A stretch of DNA of 6,325 nt, taken from contig JAUWDC010000076.1 of the NCBI GenBank assembly GCA_030608985.1, positions 1 to 6,325 of the forward strand. Reading direction: 5' to 3'. Positions 4,529 to 6,325 of this stretch are shown here, in pieces (within the stretch, counting starts at the first letter, position 1; each line of letters starts with the position of its first letter). The translations under genes were made by a program, and so were the position numbers. The notes beneath the pieces are model-generated. The model was given only the letters and a program-made list of their open reading frames with translations. It ran no database searches and had not been told where the DNA came from. Origin of the DNA: Desulfobia sp. (GTDB lineage: Bacteria > Desulfobacterota > Desulfobulbia > Desulfobulbales > SURF-16).

Positions 4529-6325
4529 CTACCTCTTGATATTAATCAAATCGTTCAGCATCTCATCGGTAGTGGTAATAATTTTTGCGTTGGCCTGAAA
4601 CGCCCTCTGCACGGTAATCAATTTAACAAATTCTGTTCCCAGGTCCACATTCGACTGCTCAAGAGCATTGGGCGCAATGGTTCCAAGTCCGTTTGTGCCA
4701 GGAACACCAGTCACAGGCGCACCCGAATCGGTGGTTTCCCTATAGATATTCCCACCTTCTTTAAATAATCCGGCAAGACTGGCAAAATTTGCCAGAGCGA
4801 CTTGGGCTTTTAGCAATACCTGACCATTGGAGTAATTACCGGTAATCACCCCCATGGTGTCAACAGAAACAGACTGCAGAAACCCTGAGGCAAAACCATT
4901 CTGATCCTGAAATATAGTCGTTGAACTATTAGCATATTGTGTAGTAGACAAAGCCTCGGGAGAAAAGTCGGAGCTTATCACATCGCCCTGTAGACTGCCG
5001 TCCACACCGCTAATATTGGCGTCTAAGGTCAAGAAGGGGGTCGGACCACCTCCAAACACCCACGGATTTACGCCGGTACTCGTAAAAGTGGTCATTTCGA
5101 GCGCGCTCGTATATCCGGAGGCTTGATCAGCAACTCTGTCGGTAAGGACTATTCTCCCTGCAAAATCTATCTCCGCATCACTTCCAAAGACAATCTCCAA
5201 CTCATCCAAAAAATCCTGAACTGTACCGATTGTGTTATCAACCACAGTAAAACTTCCAGATACGCTTACACCTCCACCGTTAATCCCATCAAATGAAAAA
5301 ATGGTTCCTGTAGTAACAGGAGCTGCTCCAGCATCATCATACACATTTACCCACAATGTATTAGGAGTTATCACTGGGGTTGACCCTCCTGCACTCAGTC
5401 CCTGTCCTGTAGATAAAATTTTTGTTTTCGGTGTCGTGATATTAAGGATAGTATCTCCATTAATACCTGTTTCACCAAATGGATTAGCAGGATCATTACT
5501 GTCTCCTCCAGGAGGATCAAGGGTTCCATTATTTATCATGCTTATCACATGCATTCCGCTGTTGCCCGCTACGAGATCCGTCATTTTCAAACGTCCCATG
5601 GCATCGATAGTTGCCGAACAGCCAAAAGTACTTTCTATAGCATCAAGAAAGACCTGGACTTTTTCACCGGAAGTGGGATCGCTATTGACAAAGTATGTCA
5701 TACTTACTCTGGTTCCGTCATGACTGAATCCCTCAATAGTGATGGTGTCACTTGGCCCTACCGCTCCGTTACCAGTAAGCTGTAGCCCACTCTGATCATA
5801 GACATCGCTCCAGTATGTTTCAGCCGTTATATACCCAGCACCCGTTGTGGCGCTGTCTAATGCTCCCAAGTCACTGACCAAAATCTGGCGTATATCTGTT
5901 ACCGTGCCGTTATACTGGGCTCCAAGATTGAGCCGTATAGACTGGTTTACATCGGCTCCGGTAAAATTTGCTTCAAAGCTGTAGTAGGAATCCGTATTTT
6001 CAAGAATGATCCTGTTTTCGGATCTGGCAGGGTTCACTTCCCCATCCGGTGGCACCTCATATGCCGTTATTTCGCTAATATTACCAGAAGTATCAAACTG
6101 GAGAACACCATACAATAAGGCACCTGCGCCCTTATGTTCCTCGAAGTTATACGTGGTATTGGGTGCATACACCAGCTGCTCGACAGCCGTCAATGTTCTC
6201 ATGTCTTCTGACGGATCACAGGTCACCAAAAACTCCCACTGGTTGTCCACCGTGGTACGATCAAAATAGATGGCAATATCATGACTTGCCCCCTTGGCAT
6301 CATAGACCTTAATTGAACTGGTGTA
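4529..6325 (-). CDS. flgE: Flagellar hook protein FlgE, C-terminal 598 residues (5' end outside the window)
   Basis: FlgE polymerises into the extracellular hook joining the flagellar rod to the filament and is exported by the flagellar type III system. The frame is open to the right edge, and its first visible residues (YTSSIKVYDAKGASHDIAIYF) are the typical start of the FlgE D2-like region; the GTG at 6250 is therefore an internal valine. Counting the first visible residue as 1, a D2-type segment lies near 468-501 (FQDQNGFASGFLQSVSVD inside it), and the conserved C-terminal basal-body/hook helix is at 558-598 (SNVDLGTEFVKLITVQRAFQ, ending NDLINIKR). With about 130 N-terminal residues missing, the full protein would exceed 700 residues, against about 400 in E. 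coli. The extra length is in the middle, where two related modules of about 90 residues are visible. It converges on cooC; other flagellar genes probably lie upstream, beyond the right edge. Confidence 0.92.
   Translation of the reverse strand, partial: YTSSIKVYDAKGASHDIAIYFDRTTVDNQWEFLVTCDPSEDMRTLTAVEQLVYAPNTTYNFEEHKGAGALLYGVLQFDTSGNISEITAYEVPPDGEVNPARSENRIILENTDSYYSFEANFTGADVNQSIRLNLGAQYNGTVTDIRQILVSDLGALDSATTGAGYITAETYWSDVYDQSGLQLTGNGAVGPSDTITIEGFSHDGTRVSMTYFVNSDPTSGEKVQVFLDAIESTFGCSATIDAMGRLKMTDLVAGNSGMHVISMINNGTLDPPGGDSNDPANPFGETGINGDTILNITTPKTKILSTGQGLSAGGSTPVITPNTLWVNVYDDAGAAPVTTGTIFSFDGINGGGVSVSGSFTVVDNTIGTVQDFLDELEIVFGSDAEIDFAGRIVLTDRVADQASGYTSALEMTTFTSTGVNPWVFGGGPTPFLTLDANISGVDGSLQGDVISSDFSPEALSTTQYANSSTTIFQDQNGFASGFLQSVSVDTMGVITGNYSNGQVLLKAQVALANFASLAGLFKEGGNIYRETTDSGAPVTGVPGTNGLGTIAPNALEQSNVDLGTEFVKLITVQRAFQANAKIITTTDEMLNDLINIKR
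5093..5359 (-). repeat. flgE internal module 2 (about 89 residues)
   Basis: The second copy begins TLWVNVYDDAG and contains FLDELEIVFG and AEIDFAGRIVLTDRVADQAS. It is separated from module 1 by about 59 residues that include a Pro/Gly/Asp-rich linker (DPPGGDSNDPANPFGETG). The two copies are similar in protein sequence but not obviously in DNA, so the duplication is old. Confidence 0.7.
5537..5818 (-). repeat. flgE internal module 1 (about 94 residues)
   Basis: This encodes the first of two diverged copies of a domain within FlgE. It begins TYWSDVYDQSG, continues to FLDAIESTFG, and has the core ATIDAMGRLKMTDLVAGNSG. The matching points with module 2 are xWxxVYDxxG, FLDxxExxFG, xIDxxGRxxxTDxVAxxxSG and a closing xxxM, all in the same order and at nearly the same spacing. 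Such domains in long hook proteins are probably surface-exposed insertions in the outer part of the hook. Confidence 0.7.

Noticed and set aside
6248..6250. flgE start at GTG 6250
   Set aside because: The frame continues to the window edge with clear hook-protein sequence, so this is an internal valine codon.

Overview
The window looks like a stretch of ordinary bacterial chromosome from a flagellated anaerobe. Base composition is moderate and slightly AT-rich. A CooC-type carbon monoxide dehydrogenase maturation ATPase, an unusually long flagellar hook protein and an ileS-lspA operon together would fit a sulfate-reducing or related Desulfobacterota (former Deltaproteobacteria). This placement is inference from gene content only; no rRNA or other marker gene is present.

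Layout, left to right. Positions 1-73 hold a partial copy of a short non-genic repeat. Positions 69-554 (minus) are lspA, signal peptidase II. Positions 551-3349 (minus) are ileS, isoleucyl-tRNA synthetase; its stop codon overlaps the lspA start in an ATGA, so the two form a translationally coupled operon transcribed ileS then lspA. Positions 3378-3487 hold a fuller copy of the same repeat, which is itself an imperfect palindrome of about 110 bp. Positions 3488-3696 are an AT-rich leader with a small hairpin, followed by cooC on the plus strand (3697-4458). A convergent 70 bp gap with a strong stem-loop built from GCTCAT-type words separates cooC from the 3' part of flgE (4529 to the right edge, minus), which lacks its N-terminus.

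The genes fall into three unrelated functions: isoleucine charging plus lipoprotein maturation (ileS-lspA), nickel insertion into CO dehydrogenase (cooC, standing alone here), and the flagellar hook (flgE). The main non-routine signal is the repeat family. One full palindromic copy sits in the ileS upstream region and one partial copy overlaps the end of lspA; they are in inverted orientation and bracket the ileS-lspA operon almost exactly. The hook protein also carries a visible internal duplication of a domain of about 90 residues. No CRISPR array, tRNA, transposase or phage gene is visible.
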